Positions 28,603 through 38,344 of a stretch of DNA of 64,000 bases are shown piece by piece. Both the position numbers and the translations under genes were made by a program. The notes beneath the pieces are model-generated. The model did not search any database, had not been told where the DNA came from, and saw only the letters and a program-made list of their open reading frames with translations. This DNA is from Candidatus Nitrosopelagicus sp. (GTDB taxonomy: Archaea; Thermoproteota; Nitrososphaeria; Nitrososphaerales; Nitrosopumilaceae). The first letter of the stretch is position 1, and the number at the start of each line of letters is the position of its first letter. The stretch spans positions 22,854-86,853 of the forward strand of contig JAOLYB010000003.1 in the NCBI GenBank assembly GCA_028343215.1, given 5' to 3'.

Positions 28603-29823
28603 ATGGTGATAAAGATTGGAATTATAGGTAAAACAAATACTGGTAAAACCACCTTCTTCAATTCTGCAACATTAGCATCTACTGAAATTTCCACATATCC
28701 ATTTACAACAAAAAAACCACAAACAGGAACTGGTCAGGCAATTACTTTGTGTGTTCATATGGAGTTTAATGTTCAAGATGAACCAAACAATTCAAAATGT
28801 GTTGACGGATGGCGTTACATTCCTATCGAATTAATTGATTTACCTGGATTAATCAAAGATGCGTGGAAAGGGAAGGGATTGGGAAACCAATTTCTTTCTA
28901 TTGCTGCACAATCTGATGCATTGTTACATGTTGTTGATTGCTCTGGAAGTATAGATGCAACAGGAAAAATAACCGAACCTGGTTCTGGTGATCCTGTATC
29001 TGACTTTGCTGACATTGAAGAAGAGTTGGTAATGTGGTATCAAAAAATTCTGGAAGGAAATAGAGATAAACTTTCTAAAAATATTCGTGATGGTACAGAC
29101 CAAGTTGATGCATTAACTGAGCTATACCAAGGAATTGGTGTTAAAAAATCACATGTAATTCAGGCACTAAAAACTACCAATTTAGAAGAAATTGCTTTTG
29201 ATGACTTTGATATGGGTCAAACAAAAGAATTTGCAAAAATCTTACGTAAAATTTCAAAACCTACTCTCATAGTTGCAAACAAAATTGATGTTCCTGGTGC
29301 TGACAAAAACTTTAATCGTCTTCGTGAACGATATAATGAAGTCATCACTGTCCCTGCAAGTGCTGATAGTGAGTTAACTCTAAGACGTGCAGAACAGCAA
29401 GATTTGATAAAATATTCTCCAGGATCTGAGCAGTTTGATATTGTTAAACCTGAAGAATTAAACGATAAACAAACAAACGCACTTAATTTCATCAAACAAG
29501 ATATCATGGGTGAATATATGCGAACTGGAGTTCAATTTGCAATAAATGTCACCGTCTTCAAATTATTAAAAATGAATGCAGTTTACCCAGTCGCTGATGA
29601 GAATAAACTTTCTGATAAAAAAGGACACATACTTCCTGATTTGATTTTACTCAAAGATGGAGCAACCGTAAAAGACTTGGCAAATGAAATTCACACCGGA
29701 TTATCAAAGGGATTATTACATGCAAAAGATTTGAGGTACAATCTTAGATTGCCAACCCACTATCAGTTGCGAGATAGAGATGTTATTTCACTAGTAAGCG
29801 CAACAAAGAAAGCCTCTGGATAA
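28603..29823 (+). CDS. OBG/YchF-type GTPase with TGS domain
   Basis: IGIIGKTNTGKTTFFNSATLASTEISTYPFTT, DLPGLIKDAWKGKGLGNQFL, NKIDVPG, C-terminal TGS-like region. Confidence 0.93.
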   Translation: MVIKIGIIGKTNTGKTTFFNSATLASTEISTYPFTTKKPQTGTGQAITLCVHMEFNVQDEPNNSKCVDGWRYIPIELIDLPGLIKDAWKGKGLGNQFLSIAAQSDALLHVVDCSGSIDATGKITEPGSGDPVSDFADIEEELVMWYQKILEGNRDKLSKNIRDGTDQVDALTELYQGIGVKKSHVIQALKTTNLEEIAFDDFDMGQTKEFAKILRKISKPTLIVANKIDVPGADKNFNRLRERYNEVITVPASADSELTLRRAEQQDLIKYSPGSEQFDIVKPEELNDKQTNALNFIKQDIMGEYMRTGVQFAINVTVFKLLKMNAVYPVADENKLSDKKGHILPDLILLKDGATVKDLANEIHTGLSKGLLHAKDLRYNLRLPTHYQLRDRDVISLVSATKKASG

Positions 29824-29838
29824 AATTAGTGGTTATCA

Positions 29839-30756
29839 ATGGAGTCTGTAAATTTTGTAATCTTAGGTGACCAATCAATTGCAACTGATTTTGGCAAAAA
29901 AGGTACGTCTACTGATCTAACATTATTTGATAGAAAAGAAGCGGAAAAAATTTACACATTTGTAACTCCAAATGGATTTCCCGAAAAAATCCAACCTCTA
30001 TTTCAGGCAATTGCGTTAGCAGAATACGTAATCTTTCATGTAAATACGTTGGATAAATTTACGGGTGAACAAATTCTTGCATTAGATGCGCTTGGAAAAA
30101 AAGATGGAATTTTATCTCATTCATATGATGTTGATGAGGCTAGATTAGATTTAATGATAAAGGGAACTGTAATTGAAGGATACACGAAAGTTGAACAGGA
30201 TAAAATTAAAGAAGAATTAGCAAACTTTACTGTTGCAAAAAAAGATGGAAGTACCAGTATTGTAATTGATCATACATTTGATGTCAAAGGTGTGGGAACC
30301 GTTGCATTAGGAAAGGTTCTGTCTGGAAAAATTACTCAATATGATAAGATTCAGCACTATCCCTCTGAAATTGAAGCGATGGTAAAATCAATTCAGATGC
30401 ATGACGATGATGTCAAAGAATCCATTTCTCCTGCTAGAGTTGGATTATCTCTTAAAAATATCAAACATGATGAGATAACTCGTGGTGATGTCTTATCAAA
30501 TGATACTTCAATCAAAACAGTAACTGAAATTACTATAGACTATAAACAAAATCAGTTCTTCAAATCAACTTTGGCAGAAAATCAAATGTGTCTTGTAAGT
30601 GTAGGTCTTCAGATAAAGGCTGCAAAATTTGCATCCGTATCTCCTATGAAACTAACATTTGAAAAACCGGTTATTGTAATGCCTGGTGATGTATGTGTAC
30701 TACTAAAACCTGAATCGAACACTGTTCGCATAATTGGAAGCGGTGTACCGCAATGA
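29839..30756 (+). CDS. SelB/EF-Tu-like protein with degenerate GTPase domain
   Basis: C-terminal beta-barrel-like FDVKGVGTVALGKVLSGKITQYDKIQHYP...ITRGDVLSN; no recognisable GxxxxGK[ST] or NKxD in the N-terminal domain. Confidence 0.78.
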   Translation: MESVNFVILGDQSIATDFGKKGTSTDLTLFDRKEAEKIYTFVTPNGFPEKIQPLFQAIALAEYVIFHVNTLDKFTGEQILALDALGKKDGILSHSYDVDEARLDLMIKGTVIEGYTKVEQDKIKEELANFTVAKKDGSTSIVIDHTFDVKGVGTVALGKVLSGKITQYDKIQHYPSEIEAMVKSIQMHDDDVKESISPARVGLSLKNIKHDEITRGDVLSNDTSIKTVTEITIDYKQNQFFKSTLAENQMCLVSVGLQIKAAKFASVSPMKLTFEKPVIVMPGDVCVLLKPESNTVRIIGSGVPQ

Positions 30757-30872
30757 AACCTGCAAGAGCATGTCCAATATGTCCTGAATGTGGTTCTAAA
30801 AAATTTGAAAGACTAGAAGATAACGGAGTAAAGCTCCAATGTGCAAGTTGTAAAAAAATAATTACTTTATAA
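30753..30872 (+). CDS. Zinc-ribbon microprotein (39 aa), not in ORF track
   Basis: Read from DNA: MKPARACPICPECGSKKFERLEDNGVKLQCASCKKIITL*; ATGA overlap with upstream gene. Confidence 0.75.
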   Translation: MKPARACPICPECGSKKFERLEDNGVKLQCASCKKIITL

Positions 30873-31112
30873 TTATCTAGAAAGACATTCTGACAAATCC
30901 TCATGAAATTTACTTGCCTGATAATCGTTTAGACTATCATCTCTATCTTCTAATGCAAATTTCTCCATTTCACTACATGTCCATCCTTCCCATATTCGAG
31001 GATTTGTAACGTTTTTCTCATACATGTTAATTCCTATAATGCTGAGAGGAACTACAATTGCAAATATTGCAATTATTAGTAACTTTACAAATTTTGGATT
31101 ATCTGTAATCAT
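30873..31112 (-). CDS. Small membrane protein
   Basis: Internal start MITDNPKFVKLLIIAIFAIVVPLSIIGINMYEKN preferred (avoids overlap with ilvC). Confidence 0.6.
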   Translation of the reverse strand: MITDNPKFVKLLIIAIFAIVVPLSIIGINMYEKNVTNPRIWEGWTCSEMEKFALEDRDDSLNDYQASKFHEDLSECLSR

Positions 31113-31160
31113 GAACTTGATTATTGCATAGATTATATAGAATTGACTTTGAATTTTAGT

Positions 31161-32159
31161 ATGGCAAAGACATGGAAAGACGCAGACATTAGTCTTGACC
31201 CTATCAAAGACCAAACTGTCGCAGTAATTGGATACGGTATCCAAGGTGATGCACAGGCAAACAACATGAAAGACTCAGGCCTCAAAGTTATTGTTGGTCT
31301 AAAAGAGGGCAGTCCAACATGGCAAAAAGCAAAAGATGATGGTCATGAAGTCATGTCAGTAGCTGATGCCACAAAAAAAGCAGACATTGTTCATATTTTA
31401 ATTCCTGATATGGTTCAAGCAAAAGTGTACAAAGAAGAGATTGGTCCAAACCTATCTGATGGAAAAGCATTATCATTTTCACATGCAGCAGCAATTTACT
31501 GGAAATGGATTGACGCACCAGAAAACGTTGATCTAATCATGGTTGCACCAAAAGGTCCTGGCTCTAAAGTTAGAGAGACATATCTACAAAATTTTGGAAC
31601 TCCATCAATTGTTGCAGTTGAACAAGATAAAACAGGAAAAGCATGGGATAGAACATTAGGAATTGCAAAAGCAATTGGTAGTGCACGTGCAGGATTAATA
31701 CAAACAACATTCAAAGAAGAAGTAGAAACTGATTGGTTCGGAGAACAAGCCGATTTATGTGGAGGTTCAGCTTCAATGGTAGTTAATGCATTTGAAACTC
31801 TAGTAGAAGCAGGTTATCAACCAGAAATTGCATACTTTGAGGTATTACACGAATTAAAATTAATTGTAGACATGATTCAAAGATATGGAATTAATGGAAT
31901 GTGGAGACGTGTTTCAGAGACTGCAAGATACGGTGGATTAACAAGAGGTCCAATGGTAATGACACCTGATACAAAAGCAAACATGAAAAAAGTTCTAACA
32001 ATGATTCAAGACGGAACATTCAACAAAGAATGGATTGATAATTATCAAAACGAAGGAAAGGCTGCATTTGATAAATACATGAAAGACTTGGATGGTCATC
32101 AAATCGAAACTGTAGGAAAACAGATGAGAAAGATGATGTGGCCTGATTCTACTGAATAA
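31161..32159 (+). CDS. ilvC: Ketol-acid reductoisomerase
   Basis: VAVIGYGIQGDAQANNMKDSG, APKGPGSKVR, C-terminal KARI domain; start MAKTWKDADI. Confidence 0.97.
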   Translation: MAKTWKDADISLDPIKDQTVAVIGYGIQGDAQANNMKDSGLKVIVGLKEGSPTWQKAKDDGHEVMSVADATKKADIVHILIPDMVQAKVYKEEIGPNLSDGKALSFSHAAAIYWKWIDAPENVDLIMVAPKGPGSKVRETYLQNFGTPSIVAVEQDKTGKAWDRTLGIAKAIGSARAGLIQTTFKEEVETDWFGEQADLCGGSASMVVNAFETLVEAGYQPEIAYFEVLHELKLIVDMIQRYGINGMWRRVSETARYGGLTRGPMVMTPDTKANMKKVLTMIQDGTFNKEWIDNYQNEGKAAFDKYMKDLDGHQIETVGKQMRKMMWPDSTE

Positions 32160-32161
32160 AC

Positions 32162-32584
32162 TTATAATTTTCTTAGTTTAGAAACGCCTTTTGTAATGTG
32201 TTCAATTATCAAATCTAGTGATGTTCCTGGACCAAAGTTTCCTGTAACTCCTGATTTTTCTAATGCTTTTTTATCTTCTTCAGGTATTACTCCTCCTCCG
32301 ACAACAAGCACATCGTTGATCTTTTTCTTTTTTAATTCTTTTACAACTCTTGGAAATAATGTTCCGTGAGCCCCATTAAGCAAACTTAAGGCAACCGCGT
32401 CTGCATCTTCATCTTCTACAATTTGGGCAATTCTGTCTGGTGTTGCAAATAATCCTGAATATATTACCTCCATTCCTGCATCTCTGAATGCTCTACATAG
32501 GATTAGGGCGCCTCTATCATGACCGTCTAGACCTAATTTAGCAACTAGAATTTTGACGCGTCGTGATTGTACCTTTTGCTTCAT
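32162..32584 (-). CDS. Methylmalonyl-CoA mutase, B12-binding (small) subunit
   Basis: KLGLDGHDRGALILCRAFRDAGMEVIYSG: DxHxxG cobalamin motif. Confidence 0.94.
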   Translation of the reverse strand: MKQKVQSRRVKILVAKLGLDGHDRGALILCRAFRDAGMEVIYSGLFATPDRIAQIVEDEDADAVALSLLNGAHGTLFPRVVKELKKKKINDVLVVGGGVIPEEDKKALEKSGVTGNFGPGTSLDLIIEHITKGVSKLRKL

Positions 32585-32661
32585 GATTTAATTCTTAAAA
32601 TTTGGCTTTAAAATCTTTCTTTACATCTAAGATTTTTAATCAAGGGATGAGACGGTTTTGT

Positions 32662-33579
32662 ATGGCAATGCTTCCAGATTTAAAAAAAGCGAAGAGAGGT
32701 GCAATTGCAAAGGCTATATCCATAATGGAAAATGACCCAAAAGAGGCACGTCAATTAATCAAAAAAATCTACAAAACATCTGGCAAGGCAATTGTTATTG
32801 GAATCACAGGTCCTGCAGGCGCTGGAAAATCATCTCTCATAAACAAATTATCGATGGAGATGAAAAAATTAAAACTAAAACCGGCTGTATTGGCAGTAGA
32901 CCCTACTAGCCATGTTACAGGTGGTGCTATCTTAGGTGACCGTGTTAGAATGTCAGAATCAACAGATACTGGAACCTATATTCGAAGTATTGCATCTCGT
33001 GGTGCAACTGGAGCCATTGCGCACTCAGTTCGGAATAGTTTACGTGTACTAGAATATGCCGGATTCAATCCAATAATAATTGAAAGTGTTGGAGCGGGAC
33101 AAACAGAAGTTGACATTTCAAAAATTGCAGATATTACCGTTGTCACATTTAATCCACATACTGGAGATAGCATTCAAACCATAAAAGCAGGAATTACAGA
33201 AATTGGTGATATCTATTTGGTAAACAAGAGTGACTTGGATGGCGCAACACAACTATTTCAGGCATTACAAGATTTTATTGGAACTGCAGAAGAAGAAGCA
33301 GTAATCCTCAAAACATCTGTAAAGAAAAATAAGGGAATCAAAGAGTTAGCCTCAAAGTTAAAGGAATTAATGAAACAAAAAATAAAGGATAAAAAGAGTT
33401 CTGAGAAAACTCGCCTAAAATCTGAATTAGAAGATATTATTTTAAATAACGTCAGACAGGAAATTTCAATAATGATTGGTAAAAACAAGTCATTTTCTTC
33501 ATATTTGAAAAAGGTACAAGAAAAAAAAATGGATCCGTTTGAGGCAGCAGACAAGCTGACAAAAAATTTCATAAAGTGA
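32662..33579 (+). CDS. meaB: MeaB/ArgK-type GTPase (methylmalonyl-CoA mutase chaperone)
   Basis: IGITGPAGAGKSSLINKL, DPTSHVTGGAILGDRVRM, ESVGAGQTEVDI, NKSDLDGA. Confidence 0.94.
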   Translation: MAMLPDLKKAKRGAIAKAISIMENDPKEARQLIKKIYKTSGKAIVIGITGPAGAGKSSLINKLSMEMKKLKLKPAVLAVDPTSHVTGGAILGDRVRMSESTDTGTYIRSIASRGATGAIAHSVRNSLRVLEYAGFNPIIIESVGAGQTEVDISKIADITVVTFNPHTGDSIQTIKAGITEIGDIYLVNKSDLDGATQLFQALQDFIGTAEEEAVILKTSVKKNKGIKELASKLKELMKQKIKDKKSSEKTRLKSELEDIILNNVRQEISIMIGKNKSFSSYLKKVQEKKMDPFEAADKLTKNFIK

Positions 33580-33585
33580 TAAAAT

Positions 33586-35184
33586 ATGGCAGCGAAAAAG
33601 AAAACAAAATTAGCAGAAAAACAATACGTTACCGATTCTAGTATTCCAATTAAGCCATTTTATGTAAAATCCACTAAAAAGAAAACAAAAGAAGTTCCTG
33701 GAAAATTCCCGTACACACGTGGTATTCATCAAGGAATGTATCGAGATAGATTTTGGACTATGCGTCAGTATGCTGGATTCGGCGATGCTGCACAAAGTAA
33801 CAAGAGATACAAGTTCATGTTGGATAAGGGGCAAACTGGAATATCCATGGCATTTGATTTACCTACACAAATTGGTCATGACCCTGATGCACCACAAGCC
33901 GAAGGTGAGGTAGGAAAGGTAGGTGTATCAATTTCATCTCTAAAAGATATGCAGACCGTTTTCAACGGAATTGAATTAGGTAAAGTTTCAACATCGATGA
34001 CGATTAATGCAACCGCATCCACATTACTTGCATACTATATTGCCGTAGGACAATCTCAAGGATTCTCAAGTAAACAATTACGAGGAACCACACAAAACGA
34101 CATACTCAAGGAATACATTGCAAGAAATACGTACATCTATCCTCCTGAACCATCGATGCGTATAATCGGTGATATGATTGGTTATTGTGCAACCGAGGTT
34201 CCACAATGGTATCCTGTTTCCATATCTGGTTATCACATAAGAGAAGCAGGATCAAATGCTGTACAAGAAATTGCATTTACTATTGCAAATGCCATAGAAT
34301 ACATTGAAACATGTATCGCACAGGGATTAAAAATTGATGAGTTTGCTCCAAGATTATCATTTTTCTTTTGTTGTACTATTGAGTTCTTTGAAGAAATAGC
34401 AAAGTTCAGAGTTGCAAGAAAAGTATATGCAAAAATCTTAAAAGAAAGATTCCATGCTAAAAATGAAAAATCATTACAATTAAAATTCCATACTCAAACT
34501 AGTGGTGAATCACTTACCGCACAACAACCTGATAACAACATTGTTCGTGTTGCAATGCAAACAATGGCTGCAGTATTGGGGGGAACTCAATCACTTCATA
34601 CTAATTCGAGAGATGAAGCATTGGCTTTACCAACTGAAGAATCTGCAAAAATTGCATTAAGAACACAACAAATTGTTGCATCTGAATCAGGTATTACAAA
34701 AACAGTAGACCCAATGGCTGGCTCACATTATCTAGAAGAATTGTGTGATGAGATTGAAGAACAGACATGGGCATATCTCAAAAGAATTGATAAAATGGGT
34801 GGCTCACTCAAAGCAATAGAAAAAGGATTCTTCCAAGCAGAGATTAGACAAAATGCTTATCGTATCAAAAAAGAGGTTGATGATTCTTCACGAGTTTTAG
34901 TCGGCGTCAACAAATTTGTAGATGAGGTTGAGGCAAAACAAAAACTGCTACGAATTGATGATTCCCTTGGTGCAAAACAAGAAAAGGCAATCAAGGCATT
35001 ACGAAAATCTAGAGATAACAAAAAAACTAATACTGCATTATCAAAATTACAGGCAGCGGCAGAGACTGATAAGAATATCATGCCATTCATACTTGATTCT
35101 GTTAAAACATATGCTACAACCGGAGAAATCAGTAACACGTTACGGGAAGTATTTGGTGAATATAGACCAAAGGAGATATTTTAG
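33586..35184 (+). CDS. Methylmalonyl-CoA mutase, large (catalytic) subunit
   Basis: FPYTRGIHQGMYRDRFWTMRQYAGFGDAAQSNKRYKFMLDKGQTGISMAFDLPTQIGHDPD; lacks a C-terminal B12 domain. Confidence 0.96.
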   Translation: MAAKKKTKLAEKQYVTDSSIPIKPFYVKSTKKKTKEVPGKFPYTRGIHQGMYRDRFWTMRQYAGFGDAAQSNKRYKFMLDKGQTGISMAFDLPTQIGHDPDAPQAEGEVGKVGVSISSLKDMQTVFNGIELGKVSTSMTINATASTLLAYYIAVGQSQGFSSKQLRGTTQNDILKEYIARNTYIYPPEPSMRIIGDMIGYCATEVPQWYPVSISGYHIREAGSNAVQEIAFTIANAIEYIETCIAQGLKIDEFAPRLSFFFCCTIEFFEEIAKFRVARKVYAKILKERFHAKNEKSLQLKFHTQTSGESLTAQQPDNNIVRVAMQTMAAVLGGTQSLHTNSRDEALALPTEESAKIALRTQQIVASESGITKTVDPMAGSHYLEELCDEIEEQTWAYLKRIDKMGGSLKAIEKGFFQAEIRQNAYRIKKEVDDSSRVLVGVNKFVDEVEAKQKLLRIDDSLGAKQEKAIKALRKSRDNKKTNTALSKLQAAAETDKNIMPFILDSVKTYATTGEISNTLREVFGEYRPKEIF

Positions 35185-35583
35185 ATGAAAATTGATCACA
35201 TCGCAATTGCGGTAAACAATGTAGAGGAGTCAGCTAAGGTCTATCAAAAAGCACTTGGTATTGATGAAATAGAATTTGAAACAGTGGAATCTGAAGGAGT
35301 AAAGGTTGCAATAATTTCTATGGAAAATGGAAGAATTGAGTTGATGCAACCAACCAAAGATGATAGTCCAATTAAAAAATTTCTTGATAAAAAAGGTCCA
35401 GGTCTACACCACATGGCATTAGAAACTGATAACATTGAAGGTGAGGTAGAAAGAATGGAAGGTTGTGGAGTACAATTTTTGGGAAAGGTTCGCCCTGGCT
35501 CTGCTGGAACTAAAGTCACATTCATTCACCCAAAATCCTTAGAGGGGGTACTGGCTGAATTATGTTCTCATCCTGAAAAATAA
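35185..35583 (+). CDS. mce: Methylmalonyl-CoA epimerase
   Basis: KIDHIAIAVNNVEESAKVYQKALGI...GPGLHHMALETDNI (VOC family). Confidence 0.93.
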   Translation: MKIDHIAIAVNNVEESAKVYQKALGIDEIEFETVESEGVKVAIISMENGRIELMQPTKDDSPIKKFLDKKGPGLHHMALETDNIEGEVERMEGCGVQFLGKVRPGSAGTKVTFIHPKSLEGVLAELCSHPEK

Positions 35584-35609
35584 ATTAAAAAATGGAATTG
35601 ATATAGAAA

Positions 35610-36215
35610 ATGGATACTTTTGATGCAATTAAAACAAGACGTGCAATAAAAAAATTCGATAACACCTACAAAATGAGTCCTGAACAGGTAAAATCATTGA
35701 TGGAGTTAACAATACTTTCTCCTACCAGCTACAATCAACAAAACTGGCGATTTGTCACCATAACCGATCAAGCAGTAAAAGAAAAAATTCATGTCGCTGC
35801 TCGAAATCAAGCTCAACCGCTAGATGGGTCACTTGTCATCTTACTATGTGGAAATATGGATGCATGGAAAGACGATCCTATGAGATATTGGAAGAATCAT
35901 CCTCTTGAAAAACAAGAACATGTTCGAGATGCAATGCACAAAAAATATTCTGAAAGTCCTCAAAATAGAAGAGATGAGGCAATGCGTTCTTGTGGATTTG
36001 CAGCACAAACCATAATGCTTGCTGCAAAACAAATGGGTCTTGATTCTTGCCCTATGGTTGGTTTTGAATATGATGAGATAGCAAAAATCATCAATCTTCC
36101 TGATGAACACATAATTGTGATGATGATTGTTGTCGGAAAGGCTGCTTCCCCTGCAGCAGAACGTGGTGGACAATTATCATTAGATAAAGTAGTCTTTGAA
36201 AACAAATTCAATTAA
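35610..36215 (+). CDS. Nitroreductase-family flavoprotein
   Basis: FDAIKTRRAIKKFDNTYKMSPEQVKSLMELTILSPTSYNQQNWRFV. Confidence 0.93.
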   Translation: MDTFDAIKTRRAIKKFDNTYKMSPEQVKSLMELTILSPTSYNQQNWRFVTITDQAVKEKIHVAARNQAQPLDGSLVILLCGNMDAWKDDPMRYWKNHPLEKQEHVRDAMHKKYSESPQNRRDEAMRSCGFAAQTIMLAAKQMGLDSCPMVGFEYDEIAKIINLPDEHIIVMMIVVGKAASPAAERGGQLSLDKVVFENKFN

Positions 36216-36272
36216 TTTTCAATAAATTCGAACACCCTGAATTGTTAAATTGGTCATTTTTTTACAATTATT

Positions 36273-36359
36273 ATGAATGACAAACAGGTAATGGGAGTCG
36301 TAGTTGTATTAATCAGCATCATTGGTCTCTTTCTAGGTGTAACCAACTTTTTAGGTTAA
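36273..36359 (+). CDS. Tiny single-TM protein (28 aa), not in ORF track
   Basis: Read from DNA: MNDKQVMGVVVVLISIIGLFLGVTNFLG*. Confidence 0.45.
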   Translation: MNDKQVMGVVVVLISIIGLFLGVTNFLG

Positions 36360-36400
36360 TTCACAAATCGTTAAATCCCCCAAATCACCAAAAAAGTCAC

Positions 36401-36655
36401 TTGAATCTATTTTTAATTATATTATTTGTCATGGTAGTTACAATTGTACCTAGTGTTGCTTTTGCTGAGACTGTAATGGATAAGGACGTATTCGCTCCTG
36501 GTGCTCAATTTGATTCAAAACCTCTAGATGAGGCACAACAGGAAGATCAAGATTTAGCTGATATTTGGACGTACGCTATAATTATTGTAATCGGTATAAT
36601 TATTGCAAGAATTGTACTTCAGGTAGTTAAGAAAAGAATGTCACGATCTACCTAG
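36401..36655 (+). CDS. Small secreted/membrane protein
   Basis: N-terminal signal-like helix and C-terminal TM with basic tail. Confidence 0.6.
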   Translation: MNLFLIILFVMVVTIVPSVAFAETVMDKDVFAPGAQFDSKPLDEAQQEDQDLADIWTYAIIIVIGIIIARIVLQVVKKRMSRST

Positions 36656-37204
36656 ACTGTTAAAGCAATCTGCACACAGGTCATCCCGTGTAGTCATTCC
36701 TCGAGGTAGTTTGAAATTAAATTTCCTAACATCTGATACTGCAAATTTTTGCATCAATCCTTTTAGCTCCTTTTTACATTTGTAGCAAAGATGTTTTCCT
36801 TCCAAAAGGAATCTCAAATTTAGTCTACTCAGAGTTGGCAAATCTGTAACTCCAAAAAATACCATCATGTTCACCATGAATGGATTATCTACAATTATTT
36901 GATCAAGTTGGTCTCTTTCGCCTGCTATTGCTAAATCAATCATTTCTTTCCATTTAACTCGTAACATTTCTAGATACTCTTGAATTCTTTCTTCTCCTTT
37001 GTCTGTTAAGTTGATAATTAATTTTTTCTGCCCTAATAATCCGGTTCCAGTTGTTGATGAGATTAATTGACTGTTATCCAAAATATCTAAAATTTTTACC
37101 AGTTCGTCCTTTTTCAAATGAACTCCATTTTTTATCCCACCAAATGTTGTGAGACCTTTTTTCACAGCACCCATTACCTTCAAATCGGTTGTATCTAATT
37201 CCAC
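36641..37204 (-). CDS. Winged-helix protein with C-terminal Cys pairs
   Basis: 187 aa; wHTH-like N-terminus; CYKCKKEL and CADC in the C-terminus. Confidence 0.65.
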   Translation of the reverse strand: MELDTTDLKVMGAVKKGLTTFGGIKNGVHLKKDELVKILDILDNSQLISSTTGTGLLGQKKLIINLTDKGEERIQEYLEMLRVKWKEMIDLAIAGERDQLDQIIVDNPFMVNMMVFFGVTDLPTLSRLNLRFLLEGKHLCYKCKKELKGLMQKFAVSDVRKFNFKLPRGMTTRDDLCADCFNSLGRS

Positions 37205-37221
37205 ATTAAAATAAAATTATA

Positions 37222-37362
37222 CTATCTTAAAAACTGAGATGTGAATTCTGTGGCATCTATCAGTTTGCCAATTATCGAACCTACCAAAATTGTTAATCCG
37301 ATAGACATCCATAATGTTGGTTGAATGTCGTATGGTTTTGTTGCTTTTTCGAAGCGAGACAC
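37222..37362 (-). CDS. Small membrane protein (46 aa), not in ORF track
   Basis: GTG start; VSRFEKATKPYDIQPTLWMSIGLTILVGSIIGKLIDATEFTSQFLR*. Confidence 0.5.
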   Translation of the reverse strand: MSRFEKATKPYDIQPTLWMSIGLTILVGSIIGKLIDATEFTSQFLR

Positions 37363-37480
37363 ACCTGAAATTAGTTATATACTAAATTTAACCAAAATGC
37401 CTTTTTTTTCATAGTGGATATTATTCTAAGATCTTAGAAAAACAACAAGTCTAAGTAGTTCATGTTAGCACTATTCCACC

Positions 37481-38344
37481 ATGGAACATTTTGATTCTAG
37501 TATTATTGAGCCAATTGAGATGCGTATGATTAAGCATTCTCCATTTGAGGTTAGGCATAAAATTGACAAAAATGACCCTGAATTCCGCTCACTTGTAAAA
37601 AGTATCACAGAACATGGTTTGTTACAGCCAATATTGGTTAGACCTGTTGCATTAGGATTTGAAATTGTTGCTGGCTATCGAAGATTTGAGGCATGCCGTT
37701 CTTTGAGATGGCGCCACATTCAGTCAAAAATCAGAGAATTAAGTGATAAACAAACCTATGAGATACAATTAACCGAGAATATTCAGCGTAAATCACTTAA
37801 TGCACTTGAAGAGGCAGAAGCATTCAAAAAATATGTTGATGATTTTGGATGGGGCGGTGTATCTGAACTAGCAAGTAAAATTGAAAAAAGTGAAGAATAT
37901 GTATCGCATAGAATTCAACTTTTGAAATTACCATCTGAGGCAAAAAAGCAGTTAATCCAAAATGCCCTTTCGGTCAGCCAAAGTCTCGAATTACTAGGCG
38001 TTCCATCTGAAGAACAAGCTGAAATGGCTCAGAGAATTTATGATGATCACTTGACAGTAAAACAGATTCGTTCAATAAAGAAATCAAAAGTAAAAAAAGA
38101 TGACGATCCTCGGACAACCAAAGCTGAACAATCCCATAGAATTACCAAAAAAACAAAACTTGGTCTAAAAATGGCTCTATCACGAATTGATTCTGTAGCA
38201 AATGAAGCTCAAACTATTTCTGACCCAAAGGTTAGACGTGAAGTAGTTACATACATGATGGATTTACGTTACAAATTACATGAATTGTTGGATGAAACAA
38301 TTCATTTTGAAAGGGTCACTTTAAAGAAAACTCTAAAATTGTGA
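37481..38344 (+). CDS. ParB/Srx-family protein (chromosome-partitioning-like)
   Basis: FRSLVKSITEHGLLQPILVRPVALGFEIVAGYRRFEACRSLRW...LTENIQRKSLNALEEAEAFKKY. Confidence 0.92.
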   Translation: MEHFDSSIIEPIEMRMIKHSPFEVRHKIDKNDPEFRSLVKSITEHGLLQPILVRPVALGFEIVAGYRRFEACRSLRWRHIQSKIRELSDKQTYEIQLTENIQRKSLNALEEAEAFKKYVDDFGWGGVSELASKIEKSEEYVSHRIQLLKLPSEAKKQLIQNALSVSQSLELLGVPSEEQAEMAQRIYDDHLTVKQIRSIKKSKVKKDDDPRTTKAEQSHRITKKTKLGLKMALSRIDSVANEAQTISDPKVRREVVTYMMDLRYKLHELLDETIHFERVTLKKTLKL

